Origin: Amblyomma americanum | Lineage: Eukaryota > Arthropoda > Arachnida > Ixodida > Ixodidae | Length of the DNA: 64,000 nt | NCBI RefSeq assembly: GCF_052857255.1 | Contig: NC_135507.1 | Span: forward strand, 73,935,330-73,999,329 | Direction: 5' to 3' | Part shown: piece after piece, positions 18,801-28,601 of the stretch | How the letters are laid out: each line of letters starts with the position of its first letter | Position numbering within the stretch: the first letter of the stretch is position 1 | Notes under the pieces: generated by a model | What the model saw: the letters and a program-made list of their open reading frames with translations, nothing else | Told to the model about the DNA's origin: nothing | Database searches by the model: none | Program-made: the position numbers and the translations under genes

Positions 18801-18833
18801 TTAGTCCTCCCCAGCCTGAGGAGCGTGGGGAGG
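18791..18833 (+). promoter_or_regulatory. Candidate -1 ribosomal frameshift signal (gag/pol)
   Basis: The heptamer A AAA AAC sits at 18791-18797 in the gag reading phase needed for tandem -1 slippage. The gag TAG follows at once (18798-18800). After an 8-nt spacer a perfect 7-bp stem can form between CCTCCCC (18806-18812) and GGGGAGG (18827-18833) with a 14-nt loop. The pol frame is -1 relative to gag and is open from before the heptamer. This is the classic arrangement of a programmed -1 frameshift site. Function is inferred. Confidence 0.8.
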
Positions 18834-21800
18834 GAGCAGTGGATGATGAGGTGGTGGTAGTTTGTGTGGCCGACGAGGCATGCCCTGTTGTGCGTTGCAA
18901 GTTAAATGGTTGTTGCATGGAATTGTTGATAGATACGGGGTCAAAGGTGACATTGCTTAAGGAGAGCAGTTTTAACAGGCTTCGAAGGAAGGGGGACCGC
19001 GAGGTGTTGGAAGCGTCTGGTGGTATGGCAACCAAATTTGTAGGCATAACGGGGGATCCTCTTGGCATAAGTGGACTCTACCGGTTACACTTCTCTCTCG
19101 GCGGAATTGCATTGGAGCACCCCTGCTACGTATGCCCGGACATGGTGTCTCTGCCAAACGGAGTGTCAGGTATATTAGGGCAGGATTTTTTGAGAAAAGG
19201 GAAGGTAGTAGTCTCATTCTCTGAGGAAGAGGTTAATGCGGGCGGCTCAAAAGTTCCGTTTTTGAACAGGAGAGGGGCTGAGATTCGCATTACCGATATT
19301 GACACCCGTCAAACAGTGGGATCATTGGAGAAGGTATATTCGCGGGTTGCCGTCCGGCTGGTCGAGGAGGCGGTCGTCCTTCCTTGGTCGGAGCACATTT
19401 TGTACGCGTTTGTGCCTTCAGATGTAGAGAGCGGCGCCGTGGGAGTGCTTGAGCCGGTCGACTCTCTCAGCAATGGCCTGAAGGCAGCCGCGTGCCTCGT
19501 GACAGTTAATGACGCCCACAGAGTGCCCCTACGGGTGGTTAACTGTAGCCAGCAGCCACTGAGCCTTCCCAAGAACAAAACATTGGCTTTCTTCACCTCT
19601 GCGATAGAGCAACGTGAGCCCACCGATACGGTACTCGCAACTGTAGAGCATGCTAGTCCTTCGGCTGCTCCAAAGGTGTCGTTCGATCTTTCTCACGTAA
19701 AATCCAGGGAGAGGGAGGCTCTGGCTGGTTTGCTGAACGACTACTCGGAGGTATTCGCCGCGTCCAACCTGGATTTGGGCTGCTGTGGCGTTATAAAGCA
19801 CAGGATAGAAACCGGCACTTCATCGCCCGTTTACCAGCGTGCGTACAGGATTCCTTACTCCCAACGTGAGGAGATGGAGCGGCAGGTGCAGGACCTGATT
19901 GATCGCGGCATTGTCGAACACTCAAAGTCATCCTGGGGAGCACCAGCACTATTGGTGGAAAAGCCAGATGGCTCGTATCGATTGGTAGTGGACTACCGCA
20001 AACTAAATGCCGTAACTCGCATCGATCCATACCCCATCCCCAATATACAGGAGACGCTTTCTCAGCTGGGCTCTGCCAGGTACTTCACGGTAGTGGACAT
20101 GGCGGCGGGATTCTGGCAGATAGCAATGGATCCGGCAGATGCCGAGAAAACGGCATTCAACACGCCCTCAGGGCACTATGAATGGAAAAGAATGCCGATG
20201 GGTCTGGCCAACAGCCCTGCTGTCTGGCAGAGAACCGCTGATGTTATCCTGGCAGGTCTTCTGGGGAGGCTGTGCTTCGTGTATATGGATGACATTATCA
20301 TATACAGTGACAGTTTTGAGAACCATTTGCGCGATATTGAGCAGGTTTTGGTGCGACTAAGAGGAGCGGGTCTCAAGCTGAAGCCCTCTAAGTGCCAATT
20401 CCTCAAAAACGAGGTGAAATACCTCGGGCACGTTGTTTCAGCTGACGGCGTGCGACCGGACCCTGAGAAACTAAGGTGTGTCTCGGATTTTCCATCCCCG
20501 ACTAGCGTCCGCCAGGTCCGGCAGTTTCTCGGCCTGATCGGTTACTACCGAAGGCACATAGAGGAGTTCGCCAAGCTCGCTAAGCCGCTCACCGCCTTAA
20601 CAGCCAAAAATGTCGCCTTTCGCTGGGACGAAAACGCGGAGAATGCTTTTGGGGCCCTGAAAAGGAAGCTAATGAGTGCACCGCTGTTGCGCCACCCGGA
20701 TTTTAATTTGCCCTTCGTTATGGCCACAGATGCGTCAAAGTTCGCAGTTGGTGCCGTGCTATCTCAGGTTATCGAGGGCAAAGAACATCCCGTTGCTTTT
20801 GCTAGCCGACAGCTGAGCCCCACAGAGCAAAAGTACGGAGCTACGGAAAGGGAGTGCCTCGCCGTTGTCTGGGCAGTAAAGCACTTCAGATGCTACCTTT
20901 ACGGCCGCAAATTCAAGCTAGTCACAGACTGCCATCCTCTGAAATGGGTGATGAGTGTCAGGGACCCTAGCTCGCGACTCGCTAGATGGAATCTACACCT
21001 GCAGGAATACTGCTTTGAAGTTGAGCACAAGTCAGGAAAGACGCATCTGAATGCTGATGCACTCAGCCGCACAGCTGCCGTGGCAGCTATAGATGAGTTT
21101 GTCCCCGTAGTCGACCCCGCCGAATTACGCACAGAGCAGTGCAAAGATCCGGACCTGAAGCGAATAATCGAAAGCTTAGAGGACGCACCGTCTCACCCCG
21201 AACAGCTAGGTTATTTCATTGGCAAAGACGGCACCCTGTGTCGGCGCACGAGGCCAACCAGGAAAGGGAGACCAGAGAAAACCGCTTGGGAGAGAGTCGT
21301 CATACCTCGGTCGTGGACAGAAAGGGTTCTTCGCGCGTTTCACGATGCGCCATGCGCCGGTCATTTTGGCGTAGCGAAGACACGCAGGCGTGTGGAGCGT
21401 TTGTACTTTTGGAGTGGCATGCGACAGGATGTTAGAGACTACTGTGCGAAGTGTCATTCCTGTCTCGAGAGAAAAACACCCAAGGGACGAAGACCAGCTC
21501 CAATTCAGCCGTTCCCTGAGGTTTCGGCTCCCTTCGAGCGGACAGGTATGGACATAATGGGCCCATTGCCCACGACCACTTCCGGAAACAAGTACATTTT
21601 AGTATTTGTCGATTACCTTTCAAAATACGCGGAAGCGGTAGCACTCCCAGATCAGAAGGCAGAAACGGTTGCAAGAGCATTTGTCGAACAGATCGTGCTC
21701 CGACATGGACCCCCGAGGCAACTCTTGACAGATCGGGGAACGAACTTCGTGTCGCAGCTAATGAGGAGAGTTTGCGAGCTGCTTAAGATCGCTAAGAAGC

Positions 21801-22687
21801 AGACAACACCGTACCATCCGGCTCGCAACGGCGCGGTGGAGCGACTGAACCAAACCGTGGCCGGGTTCCTGTCGCATTTTGTTTCGCGCGACCAGCGGGA
21901 CTGTGACTTGTGGCTCCCGTATGCAATGTTTGCCTACAATTCCGCAGCACACGAGAGCACGGGCGAATCGCCATTCTTTCTTCTCTACGGCCGAGACCCG
22001 GACCAGCCTAGTGAAGTGCCAGAGGGCCCCCGTCGTGTCCCATACGCTTCACTGGACGACTATAAGGTTGAGCTAGAATCGCGCTTGCAAGTGGCGAGGG
22101 ACATCGCAAAGGAGTCCTTAAAGAAAGCGGCGAAGCGCAGGAAGGAGGTGCACGATCGCAGTGCTAGAGACGCGCCGTTTGATGTGGGGGACAGCGTGTA
22201 CATTGAAAACTGCCAAAGGCAGATTGGGCTAGCTCGTAAGTTCCAGACGAAGTGGAGAGGACCGTGCGAGGTTGTCGAGAAGCTTTCTCCGGTAAACTTC
22301 AGAGTCCGAGACGTGAACCGGCGTTTGATAAGGATACACGCAAATCGCCTCAAGTCGGCACCGGTTCAGTATTCACGAAATGAGGAAAGGGAAAGCGCGG
22401 ATTTTGATGGGGACAGAAGTGAAGCGGAGCGCGCAGATAGTTCGCAAGAAACGCCCTCTCCTGCATTTGTTCGGCAGGCGCCCGAGGTGACGGCCGGAAT
22501 GCCACCGGATTTACTTCAAGCATTGCTAGAAGAAGAAGCGCGCGAGGTTGCCGCGCAGATAACGCCAGGAGAGGCTCCTGCCACGAGCCCTCGCGAGTCC
22601 CAAAGCAGACAAAGGGGCACAGACTTACTTAGTATGACTCATGAAGGCCGATATCCGCTGCGAAATCGGAAAGCTAAGTCGGACTAA
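18800..22687 (+). CDS. pol: Gypsy Pol: protease, RT, RNase H, integrase
   Basis: Open for about 1295 codons in the -1 frame relative to gag, with no ATG at its head, so it is probably made as a Gag-Pol fusion by frameshifting. Residues here are counted from the GTG at 18839. The aspartic protease motif is LIDTGS (D32). RT carries the YMDD box (482-485), preceded by VDYRKLNAV and followed by the RNase H start TDASKFAVGAV (D631). The integrase zinc finger starts H835...H842 and ends CAKCHSC. The catalytic triad is D905, D965 and E1001, giving DD35E spacing. A GPY/F-like module near 1125-1170 (KWRGPCEVVEKL) follows, and no chromodomain was seen. No stop or frameshift is present, so the enzyme may be functional. 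Confidence 0.95.
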   Translation, partial: VSPPQPEERGEGAVDDEVVVVCVADEACPVVRCKLNGCCMELLIDTGSKVTLLKESSFNRLRRKGDREVLEASGGMATKFVGITGDPLGISGLYRLHFSLGGIALEHPCYVCPDMVSLPNGVSGILGQDFLRKGKVVVSFSEEEVNAGGSKVPFLNRRGAEIRITDIDTRQTVGSLEKVYSRVAVRLVEEAVVLPWSEHILYAFVPSDVESGAVGVLEPVDSLSNGLKAAACLVTVNDAHRVPLRVVNCSQQPLSLPKNKTLAFFTSAIEQREPTDTVLATVEHASPSAAPKVSFDLSHVKSREREALAGLLNDYSEVFAASNLDLGCCGVIKHRIETGTSSPVYQRAYRIPYSQREEMERQVQDLIDRGIVEHSKSSWGAPALLVEKPDGSYRLVVDYRKLNAVTRIDPYPIPNIQETLSQLGSARYFTVVDMAAGFWQIAMDPADAEKTAFNTPSGHYEWKRMPMGLANSPAVWQRTADVILAGLLGRLCFVYMDDIIIYSDSFENHLRDIEQVLVRLRGAGLKLKPSKCQFLKNEVKYLGHVVSADGVRPDPEKLRCVSDFPSPTSVRQVRQFLGLIGYYRRHIEEFAKLAKPLTALTAKNVAFRWDENAENAFGALKRKLMSAPLLRHPDFNLPFVMATDASKFAVGAVLSQVIEGKEHPVAFASRQLSPTEQKYGATERECLAVVWAVKHFRCYLYGRKFKLVTDCHPLKWVMSVRDPSSRLARWNLHLQEYCFEVEHKSGKTHLNADALSRTAAVAAIDEFVPVVDPAELRTEQCKDPDLKRIIESLEDAPSHPEQLGYFIGKDGTLCRRTRPTRKGRPEKTAWERVVIPRSWTERVLRAFHDAPCAGHFGVAKTRRRVERLYFWSGMRQDVRDYCAKCHSCLERKTPKGRRPAPIQPFPEVSAPFERTGMDIMGPLPTTTSGNKYILVFVDYLSKYAEAVALPDQKAETVARAFVEQIVLRHGPPRQLLTDRGTNFVSQLMRRVCELLKIAKKQTTPYHPARNGAVERLNQTVAGFLSHFVSRDQRDCDLWLPYAMFAYNSAAHESTGESPFFLLYGRDPDQPSEVPEGPRRVPYASLDDYKVELESRLQVARDIAKESLKKAAKRRKEVHDRSARDAPFDVGDSVYIENCQRQIGLARKFQTKWRGPCEVVEKLSPVNFRVRDVNRRLIRIHANRLKSAPVQYSRNEERESADFDGDRSEAERADSSQETPSPAFVRQAPEVTAGMPPDLLQALLEEEAREVAAQITPGEAPATSPRESQSRQRGTDLLSMTHEGRYPLRNRKAKSD

Positions 22688-23179
22688 TGGCGTAAACAGA
22701 GCGGAGTTGTGAACTGGTTAGAATTGTGTAATGCCGCAGCTCATAACATTGCTATATGCGTATGTGTTAAGTTATCGGAGTTAATAGTTAAACCTTTCTG
22801 TCATTAAGTAACACCTTCACAGGAGAGCATGCGGAGCGCATGCAGAACCTGCCCTACTTCCTTTCGTTATCTATATTTTTGTCTGTGCCGTGATCGTGCT
22901 AGAAGTGGGAGCTCCTTTGTAACTGTGGTAAATTTATTTCGTCCAGTTTGGACTAGAAAGGAGAGGCTTGGGTGCTGAGTTTCATGTTTATCTGTAAAAG
23001 AAGATCAGTGCTGTCCCTGGAGACGCCAGTTATGACAGCGGAGGCATTGGTGTTGTGCAGTGGTGTTGAGTGCAGCGAAAAGTGTTTTGTCGGACGCACT
23101 GTGCGAGGCGATTCAGAAAGACAAGGGGAGCTGCAGGGACTCAAATGTTCGGAGAACATTCTTCTGGAGGGTGAGCGAG
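22688..23179 (+). other. Gypsy 3' untranslated region, with a weak PPT
   Basis: 492 bp between the pol stop and the 3' LTR. No env ORF. The bases just before the LTR (GGAGGGTGAGCGAG, 23167-23179 region) are the best polypurine-tract candidate, but interrupted by pyrimidines. Confidence 0.65.
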
Positions 23180-24523
23180 TGTGACATTCCTTGTGTGCTA
23201 CGAGGTACATTCCTTGTGTGTGCTGCGAGGTTCCGCGTTCCACGGCGCGGCGTAGACGGAGACCCAGATGACAGCGGCATCATCAATTACCCAGCCATGC
23301 ACTTTGAGTGACGACCAGAACGAAGGGACCCGCCGCCGTGACAGCGGCATCATCAATTACCCAGCCATGCTCTTTGAGTGACGACCAGAACAACCGGACC
23401 CGCCGCCGCCGCCGCGGGGAAACAGGCTTTATCCTCCCCAATTTGCGTGGCCGTTCCAGGTGCGGCCCTCCCGAGCACATTCCAGGACAAGGGAGCTGTC
23501 AGCGGGCCAGAGCGCGCCGTACCACAGCCGACGCTATGCGCTACCGCGAAGGCAACATTCTTTCCCTCCTTCCCCTTTCGACGTGGGCTATCGCCGGGAA
23601 GGCACCCACAGCTTCCCGCCGTGCCTCGTGAACAAAAGCGCATTCCCAGAAGGGCCGTGACGGACACCTGTCATGGCGGACAGGCAGTACTCGCCAAGAA
23701 TGTGGAAAGACAGGCGCTAGTGAATTAGCTCCGAAGAGAGAGCCTGTGTATACTCTCACTTGAGAGAGAGTGGTGGCGTTTTTGTTGTTTATTTAGTTTG
23801 TATTGTTAACAGACTCTGGGTTCGAGGCTAAGCCCAACCCAAGGGGTTGTCCCCATCTCGCATGTTATTTTGGATTGGAGAATTGATGCTTTGGGCGGGC
23901 CACTGGAAATGACCGCCCTTAGTCCTTTGTTAATCAAGTGCTTAAAAGCGCATGTAAACGGATGCAGTCCAGTCCAGTCTGAGCTGGGGCTCCATGCTTA
24001 GCATGTAATGTGATGCTACTTAGGCACTAACCTGCCCGGTCGATGAGTAAAGTAGTGCAAAGTTTGTTCTTTTGTAAATTCAGTTCTGCTTTTTCCCGTT
24101 TAACTCTCTGTATATGTATGTTGTAAAATTATGCTCTGCTGTCATCATCTACAAGCTCGCCTCCTGTTCATCTTCCAAGCCGAACGACACTAGAGGAAGG
24201 GTTTGTGAACCATCCTCGAAGAAACGGACGACTATTGAAATTCTACTGCATACACGCTCAGGACGACATCGTTCGCCAAGAGGGCCTTCAGCGCCGAAGC
24301 CCGACGGCGTGCAGCTTCTGCCAGCAACCGCTCGAGCCCAACTCCGGAGCCACTCCATCGCCCCCATGAAGTCGTCGGCACGTAAGCTCGGACGCCCCAG
24401 CCTCTGATGTATAACCTTAATCATGTGTAATTATTGAATATACCTGTTTGTTTAAACTGAGCCATACGGTGTCTCTTTGCCTCTCCGTCCCGTGTGGACC
24501 TGCGCATTATGGGGGTCATCACA
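23180..24523 (+). repeat. 3' LTR of the Gypsy element (1344 bp)
   Basis: Matches the 5' LTR base for base in every stretch compared, except that it has two rather than three copies of the 25-bp unit. The 70-bp internal duplication is also present (23269 and 23339). Confidence 0.95.
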
Positions 24524-24527
24524 CAGC
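24524..24527. repeat. Right 4-bp TSD of the Gypsy element
   Basis: CAGC, matched at 16331-16334. Confidence 0.85.
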
Positions 24528-25239
24528 TTACAAAGCACGTAATCTACAGGGGGTGTATAAGCACGTATAAAATTTGTCTAGTGGATGCTGACTGGACTGC
24601 CTCAGAATGGCTCACACTCTAATGTCCAATCGACATCAGTCAGCCTTTGGAAACTTCACCACTGCAGTGGCGCCCTGGACACACTTCCAGAAGCGCACCG
24701 CTCTTACCGCAGCTACAACAGCACTACACGACAGGCGAACGACCCGCACGCGGTAGGCACATTTGTAAACCGGCATCATCGGATGGGACCGCCTTTGTCT
24801 CCAGCCGCAACCGAGACAGCCTCAGTAAGCAGCAGCGTATACACGCCACACGTGTAACGCTCGGCCGCTGTCCTCGCCTGTCCGACCACAAGCGTCCCGA
24901 CAAACGAGTGCGACGCGGAATGTGCCGAGCGCAGCGCGGGGACTGCTAATTCGACGAGTGGCAACTAATGCGCGAGACAGCGCCGGGCTTTTGTCTCGAG
25001 CGTTCGTCACCGCACCGCTCCAGTCGTGTGGGTAACACAATGGACCCGCGGTGTCAAGCGCCCGCGCTGGAGCCATAATCAACGTACCGTATATCCCTTC
25101 GCGTACAAGTGCTGGACGCCAGGCAAAGTGATCACGACAGTGAAACGCGCTTGCGTGAGTGCGAATGACATCTGTATGAGGCCTTGCGTTTCGAACGCTT
25201 GAGCGGCGCGACTACAGGGAATTCTTAATACGGGCTCAG
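24528..25239. other. Anonymous flanking sequence
   Basis: No gene recognised; moderately GC-rich. Confidence 0.45.
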
Positions 25240-25535
25240 GGCAGGCACGTAAACAGAGATTGTGGAACGAAAGCTTCGATACGCTAGGTAAAGCCGATTT
25301 CGCCGTGCGTTGCCGGTTCACCTTCAAGTGAGCCAGAAGTCAAGTGTGGCTATTGGACTTACCATACATGGTCCACCATGGTGTGGCACCACTTGACCTT
25401 TGACCATGACCTTTGATCTTTGACATTTCGATTCGCTGGCGTTACAGACGCCAAGCCGCGTCTACTTGCCCGATACACCCCAGCTTCCGCTCTCCAACCA
25501 GGTTCAGCAGCAGTTGAAATGCAGTTAATTTTTAC
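25240..25535 (+). repeat. Unclassified repeat X, uninterrupted copy
   Basis: Shares 'gatttcgccgtgcgttgccg', the 'gtggcaccacttgacctttg' block, 'gttacagacgccaagccgcg' and 'ccaggttcagcag' with the split copy at 29240-29314 plus 32982-33310. It lacks about 130 bp present in the other copy before 'gttacagacg'. It acts as the empty-site reference for the solo LTR insertion. Its class is not known to me. Confidence 0.8.
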
Positions 25536-25540
25536 TTGGT

Positions 25541-25806
25541 AATAATAGTAATTGTTTTTTTGGGGAAAGGAAATGGCGCAGTATCTGTCTCATATATCGG
25601 TGGACACCAGAACCGCTCCGTGAGGGAAGGGATAAAGGAGAGAGTGACAGAAGGAAGAAAGAGGTGCGGTAGTGGAGGGCTCCGGAATAATTTCGACCAC
25701 CTGGGGATCTTAAACGTGCACTGACATCGCACAGCACACGGGCGCCTTAGCGTTTTGCCTCCATAAAAACGCAGCCGCCGCGGTCGGGTTCGAATCCGGG
25801 AACTCC
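25541..25806 (-). repeat. Ruka-like SINE, minus-strand copy
   Basis: Body and part of the tRNA-like head. It joins directly to an inverted second copy through the hairpin at 25806-25900. Confidence 0.88.
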
Positions 25807-25900
25807 GCAGCCGCCGCGGTCGGGTTCGAACCCGGAAACTCCGGATCGCTCGACTACTGATCCGGAGTTTCCGGGTTCGAACCCGACCGCGGCGGCTGCG
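25806..25900. repeat. Perfect 42-bp inverted repeat with 11-nt loop
   Basis: Arms 25806-25847 and 25859-25900 are exact reverse complements, made from the SINE tRNA-like head including both B boxes (GGTTCGAACCC). It marks a head-to-head junction of two SINE copies. Confidence 0.95.
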
Positions 25901-26130
25901 TTTTTATGGAGGAAAAACGCTACGGCGCCCGTGTGCTGTGCGATGTCAGCGCACGTTAAAGATCCCCAGGTGGTCGAAATTATTCCGGAGCCCTCCACTA
26001 CGGCACCTCTTCTTCCTTTCTTCTTTCACTCCCTCCTTTATCCCTTCCCTTACGGCGCGGTTCAGGTGTCCAACGATATATGAGACAGATACTCCGCCAT
26101 TTCCTTTCCCCCAAAAAACCAATTATTATA
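25859..26130 (+). repeat. Ruka-like SINE, plus-strand copy
   Basis: Runs from the head-to-head junction through the body to 'catttcctttcccccaaaaa' and a short AT tail. Confidence 0.9.
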
Positions 26131-26137
26131 TTATTAA

Positions 26138-26185
26138 CTCTGGATCAGTAGCCGAGCGCCCTAACCACTGGGCCACCGCGGCGGG
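26138..26185 (-). repeat. Isolated SINE tRNA-like head
   Basis: Minus-strand head fragment ending 'accactgggccaccgcggcg', directly after the plus-strand SINE and before a LINE tail. Confidence 0.75.
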
Positions 26186-26196
26186 TGCACACGGGT

Positions 26197-26660
26197 GGTG
26201 GTGGTGGTGGTGAAAACTTTATTTAGTGAAGAGAGTTTGCAGGCCAAAAATGGCCCATATCACATAAGTGGTGTCCTCAGTCCGGGACTCCGCTGGACGA
26301 GGCCGCTACTCGCGCCTTTGAACTAGAGCCCTTTGAGACTCCAGCCCTGTTACCTGATTTAATATCTACTGCGGGTCCTCGGACCCAAGATATTAAACTT
26401 ATTTTTGGAATATGGCGGTGTGCTTCGCTTGAAGAACTCTGCAGCACGGGTCGGCCCGGTATTGCACTGCCTCCGCGATCGGCTCGGCCATAACAGCGCG
26501 CGCCTTTCCTTTCTATCTTTGCTCTCCTATCCTTTAGGTCTCCTACTTTCAGCACGCGGCAGCAAGCGTGGCTCGGCTTGAGCCAGTAGGCAGGCCCGTG
26601 CACTTTCCTTTCCTTTCTTCCTGTCAGCAAAAGCAGTAGCAGCAGCCCCAAGCAATTGAG
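26197..26660 (-). pseudogene. I-type LINE 3' end, 5'-truncated
   Basis: On the minus strand a frame ends in ARVAASSSGVPD and a stop, the usual C-terminus of tick I-type LINE ORF2. A short 3' UTR follows with AATAAAGTTTTCACC and an (ACC)n tail at 26197-26214. RT and RNase H are not recognisable; most of the left-over coding sequence is scrambled. Confidence 0.65.
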
Positions 26661-26699
26661 CAGGGCTGCTTCCCATGCCTCTTGGGAAGGGGAAGGGTT

Positions 26700-27036
26700 T
26701 GAGGGAAGGGAAGGATTCTTCTGACAGGCCTCACCTGCGAAGTTGCACCAGTGGTATACCGTACACTATGCTCTCCTCAGTGCCCACACTGTGGAGAGGT
26801 AGCTAACCTCTACCACATGGTGTGGGCATGTCAATTCAATCCCATAGTTGACCCCATTGCAAACCCCTCAGAGGAGCATTGGGAGGCTATTCTGCTCACC
26901 GATGATCCTGCCCGTCAGCACTGGCTGGTGGAGAGGGCCAACGCAGCAGCAATAACCAGTGGACTGCCGGACTAGACGGCCCACCCACATGTTCGACGAA
27001 TATTCAGTAAACAAAGACGTTTTCAATCAATCAGTC
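26700..27036 (+). pseudogene. I-type LINE 3' end, plus strand
   Basis: Encodes the C-terminal zinc-binding region CPHCGEVANLYHMVWACQ (CCHC type), then EEHWEAILLTDDP and the terminal RANAAAITSGLPD before a stop. The 3' UTR holds 'caatcaatcagtcaa' as a tail. It is 5'-truncated. Confidence 0.8.
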
Positions 27037-27039
27037 AAT

Positions 27040-27714
27040 TCTGACAGGCTTAAACCATGTGGAAGTTATCGTAAACTTCCCCATAGTGAGGGCAGCGCCC
27101 ACGAATTCTGGGGTCAAAATCTTTTGCTATACCTCGCCAGCCAGGTAGTGTCTACAGGCTCGACGGTAATCTGTGATGATTACCTTCGAGTTGGGATCCA
27201 ACGCGGCAAGCGCAATGGCTACCTCCTCAGCTGTCGCTGAATTTGGACCTCGATATGAGAGGCCATTAACGTGTTAGTCCTGGTGAACTGCGGTATAGAA
27301 TCCAATGGCGACGGCCCTGCCACGTCAACGGTCGGTGTTCGAGGGCCCGAGCGCGCGCCTCTCGTCTGCGTTCGTGTGCCTGCGTGTCCGTGTTGCGCAG
27401 GAGTGGAGGGACCCAGAGCTTGTGACGTCATCGCTCTTGAATCCGACACGTATCCTCTGGAGTACACTCATGTTGGATGCGCAGGCGATCTAGCAGGCGG
27501 TGCCCGGATGCCGTCTGCAAGAGTCGCGTATAATGGTTCGCGGGGTGGGCCTCCCGTAACTCCTGGTAGGAGTTGAGCACCCCCAACGCCGACAACTTAG
27601 TGTTGAACGTGGTCACTGAGAGGTCCAGTGCTCGCTTTGTAGCCTTTCTAATGACGGCGTCGATTCGTGTCTCGTGTTGTTGCGTATTGTGGGCGCCTTT
27701 GCGTTTCACCTCCA
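27040..27714 (-). pseudogene. I-type LINE fragment: end of RT and part of RNase H
   Basis: Minus-strand pieces read RIDAVIRKATKRALDL and LSALGVLNSYQELREA (region after RT), then, in other frames, an RNase H block near 27180-27260 (NGLSYRGPN, SATAEEVAIALAA, KVIITD). Several frameshifts; both ends truncated. The right end abuts a SINE head. Confidence 0.75.
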
Positions 27715-27801
27715 CTCAGACGCGGCCGCAGCGGTCGGGTTCGAACCCGCCACCTCCGGCTCAGTAGCCGAGCGCACTAACCACTGAGCTACCGCGGCGG
27801 G
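27715..27801 (-). repeat. SINE tRNA-like head
   Basis: Minus-strand tRNA-like head with the B box GGTTCGAACCC complement and the 'accactgagctaccgcggcg' end; the body is absent. Confidence 0.8.
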
Positions 27802-27929
27802 TCCGGGAGGGGCCCAAGGTAGCTTTTTTTTTTTATCGACCCGAGGGGAGGGGGAAGTATTGTGCGATACATGGCCAAAAAAGAACACTGCCTGGAATAT
27901 TGGAGGAGACACTTAATGTCCGTCTTAAG

Positions 27930-28314
27930 GGTATGACGCGAAAGCGTTGATGAGTTAGTGCCCATATGTGTGCAATTGACCATTCTGTACTTTACATTTA
28001 TAGGTCCCTGGTAATCCTCATACCACTCCTGGCGCAGTGGTGCACCGGTTAAGCGATGCGCCACTGCCCTGCGATGGCAGATGCTGCGCCACCGGTGGGG
28101 CCTCTGAGACCAAGTTGCTCTTCCCGAGCAACCTCTCGCGATCAACCATATATTGCCACGATAGTCAGTTTAATCACAACTTGGCGGGCAGGTTGCGATG
28201 ACGCCCCAAGGTCACGTGACCATCTTTTTTTTTCGCTCACAACGCCGACAACGCCGACAACGCCGACGCCAGATTTTCTGGGTAACGGGGCCTGTAAGGC
28301 GATAGCGTTAAAAT
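27930..28314. mobile_element. MITE of the GCGATAGCGTT family, copy 1
   Basis: Bounded by 'gacgcgaaagcgtt' on the left and 'gcgatagcgtta' on the right. The interior matches the copy at 59535-59920 in order: 'gcagtggtgca', 'ttaagcgatgcgccactg', a 'ctctcgcgatcaa' region, 'aaggtcacgtgacc' and 'tttttcgctcacaacgccga'. No coding capacity. Confidence 0.75.
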
Positions 28315-28351
28315 TGCACGAAAGAGGTGTCAGCTCGATTTCGGGATTTCG

Positions 28352-28372
28352 GTGCGTGTGTGTGTGTGTGCG

Positions 28373-28450
<78 letters not shown>
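28352..28450. repeat. (GT)n microsatellite
   Basis: Nearly pure GT dinucleotides for about 100 bp, just right of the MITE. Confidence 0.97.
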
Positions 28451-28452
<2 letters not shown>

Positions 28453-28474
28453 GGGGTGGGATTTCCCCCTTCGC

Positions 28475-28489
28475 CCCCCCCCCCCCCTT
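28475..28489. repeat. Poly-C tract
   Basis: C run with short interruptions close to the GT array. Confidence 0.85.
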
Positions 28490-28536
28490 ACCTGGAATAC
28501 GTACCTGGCTCAGGGGAATCGGTAGGATGGTGCTCA

Positions 28537-28600
<64 letters not shown>

Positions 28601-28601
28601 C
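28537..28601. repeat. (AAAT)n microsatellite
   Basis: About 16 tandem AAAT units, possibly the tail of a retroposon whose body lies at about 28490-28536. Confidence 0.95.

Larger units (their letters stand above)
16335..24523 (+). mobile_element. Full-length Gypsy-class LTR retrotransposon
   Basis: 8189 bp bounded by LTRs that start TGTGA and end TCACA, with a 4-bp target duplication CAGC at 16331-16334 and 24524-24527. The internal order is PBS, gag, protease, RT, RNase H, integrase, which is Gypsy rather than Copia order. Both ORFs are open. No envelope-like ORF lies between pol and the 3' LTR. The two LTRs look identical apart from one 25-bp repeat unit, which points to a recent insertion. 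Confidence 0.95.

Noticed and set aside
22688..23179. Envelope gene between pol and the 3' LTR
   Set aside because: Only 492 bp, no long frame and no signal or transmembrane segment; the element is a Gypsy without env.
25838..25900. True tRNA gene candidates at SINE heads
   Set aside because: Box A and box B are present, but each is fused to a SINE body and no complete cloverleaf with a proper anticodon stem and 3' end was seen. The same holds for the heads at 6.8, 27.8, 39.95 and 63.6 kb.
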